From Acidimicrobiia bacterium (lineage in GTDB: Bacteria; Actinomycetota; Acidimicrobiia; IMCC26256; PALSA-555): DNA of 14,320 nt. Below are positions 13,461 to 14,320 of this stretch, piece after piece. Below the pieces are notes generated by a model. It did not search any database. It saw only the letters and a program-made list of their open reading frames with translations, and was not told the origin of the DNA. The stretch spans positions 1 through 14,320 of the forward strand of contig JALHSW010000513.1 of assembly GCA_022865365.1 (NCBI GenBank). Direction: 5' to 3'. How positions within the stretch are numbered: the first letter of the stretch is position 1; every line of letters begins with the position of its first letter. A program made the translations under genes and the position numbers.

Positions 13461-14320
13461 GGATTCTGGGGATCGAGACATCCTGCGACGAGACGGCGGC
13501 GGCGGTGGTCGACGATGGGCGCTTCGTGGCGTCGTCGGTCGTGTCGAGCCAGGTCGATCTGCACGCCCGGTTCGGAGGCGTGGTGCCCGAGATCGCGAGC
13601 AGGGCCCACGTCGAGCTCGTGGGTCCGGTCGTAGCCGACGCGCTCGGCGAGGCCGGGGTCGAGCTCTCGGGGATCGACGGCGTCGCGGCCTGCCACGGAC
13701 CCGGCCTCGCGGGCGCGCTGCTCGTCGGTGTGAGCGCGGCGAAGGCACTCGCGCTCGTCGCCGGCGTCCCGTACGTCGGCGTGAACCACCTCGAGGCGCA
13801 CCTGTACGCGGCGTGGCTCGAGGAGCCCGAGCTGGCGCCGCCGCTGGCCGTCCTCATCGCGTCGGGTGGTCACACGCTCGTCGTGATCGTCGAGGACCAC
13901 GGGCGTTACCGGGTCGTCGGCCAGACGGTCGACGACGCGGCCGGCGAGGCGTTCGACAAGGTGGCGCGGTTCCTCGGCCTGGGCTATCCGGGTGGGCCGG
14001 TGATCGACCGGCTGGCTCGCGAGGGTGCTCCCGACGCCATCGCGTTCCCGCGAGCGATGGCGGGCGAGCCCGACTTCTCGTTCTCGGGCCTGAAGACGGC
14101 GGTCGTCCAGCACGTCCGCCGGCACCCCGACCACGCGATCGCCGATGTCGCGGCCTCCTTCCAGGCCGCGGTCGTGGACCAGCTCGTCGACAAGCTCGTG
14201 CGGGCCGCCGACGCGGCTGACGCCCCGGCCCTCGTCCTGGGTGGTGGCGTCGCCGCGAACTCGGCGCTGCGGGCCAGGGTCGCGGAGGTCGCGGCCGCGA
14301 CCGGACGGCGCGCGTTCCTC
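13457..14320 (+). CDS. tsaD: tRNA N6-adenosine threonylcarbamoyltransferase TsaD (3' end cut by the window)
   Basis: TsaD transfers the threonylcarbamoyl group from threonylcarbamoyl-AMP to A37 of tRNA, completing t6A. 288 codons are visible of a protein usually about 340 residues long. It starts MRILGIETSCDETAAAVVD, then shows FGGVVPEIASRAH (39-51), GPGLAGALLVG (81-91), the metal-binding NHLEAH (110-115, His111 and His115), ASGGHT (135-140), GEAFDKVARFLGLGYPGGP (163-181), FSFSGLKT (207-214) and GGGVAANSALR (262-272). The C-terminal Asp metal ligand lies beyond the window. GTG at 13457 overlaps the rimI stop by four bases (GTGA) and gives the canonical N-terminus. The frame is intact to the edge. 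TsaC, which makes the intermediate, is not in this window. Confidence 0.96.
   Translation, partial: MRILGIETSCDETAAAVVDDGRFVASSVVSSQVDLHARFGGVVPEIASRAHVELVGPVVADALGEAGVELSGIDGVAACHGPGLAGALLVGVSAAKALALVAGVPYVGVNHLEAHLYAAWLEEPELAPPLAVLIASGGHTLVVIVEDHGRYRVVGQTVDDAAGEAFDKVARFLGLGYPGGPVIDRLAREGAPDAIAFPRAMAGEPDFSFSGLKTAVVQHVRRHPDHAIADVAASFQAAVVDQLVDKLVRAADAADAPALVLGGGVAANSALRARVAEVAAATGRRAFL

Overview
This is a high-G+C chromosomal segment from an actinobacterium. The gene order is ordinary core housekeeping: ribosomal proteins L13 and S9, then glmM, glmS, acpS, nnrE-nnrD, alr, hydrolases, tsaE, tsaB, rimI and tsaD. As I recall it, mycobacteria and streptomycetes keep much the same order. The unusually long GlmS and the presence of a DmpA-type peptidase and a family 4 uracil-DNA glycosylase in the run make me suspect the class Acidimicrobiia, but that is inference. 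Half of the 14 genes with a visible start begin with GTG.

Layout. Positions 1-110 hold the 5' end of an unidentified minus-strand gene. It diverges from rplM across a 182-base intergenic region that carries a candidate promoter, a 14-bp tandem repeat and a leader hairpin. Then, all on the plus strand: rplM (293-784), rpsI (810-1202), glmM (1231-2598), a strong hairpin with a candidate leaderless promoter, a giant glmS (2661-6086), acpS (6140-6520), nnrE-nnrD fusion (6531-7946), alr (7946-9082), an alpha/beta hydrolase (9079-10104), a P1/DmpA-family peptidase (10101-10994), family 4 udg (10991-11587), tsaE (11626-12213), tsaB (12214-12915), rimI (12912-13460) and tsaD (13457 to beyond the end).

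How the genes work together. GlmS and GlmM supply glucosamine phosphates for peptidoglycan, and Alr supplies D-alanine. AcpS activates acyl carrier protein and the Nnr fusion repairs hydrated NAD(P)H. TsaE, TsaB and TsaD form most of the machinery for the tRNA modification t6A, with the acetyltransferase RimI between them. From nnr onward most neighbours overlap by 1-4 bases, so this half is probably one translationally coupled operon.

What stands out. (1) GlmS is 1141 residues, nearly twice the usual length, with an insertion inside its glutaminase domain, a second one before its catalytic C-tail, and a further tail. (2) The udg-tsaE junction is made of 14-bp units that create three consecutive five-codon mini-ORFs, each joined to the next by a 4-base start/stop overlap. 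(3) TsaE carries two in-frame 12-bp tandem arrays in a surface-loop position. I found no mobile element, CRISPR array, tRNA or rRNA, and no evidence of a new defence-type system.
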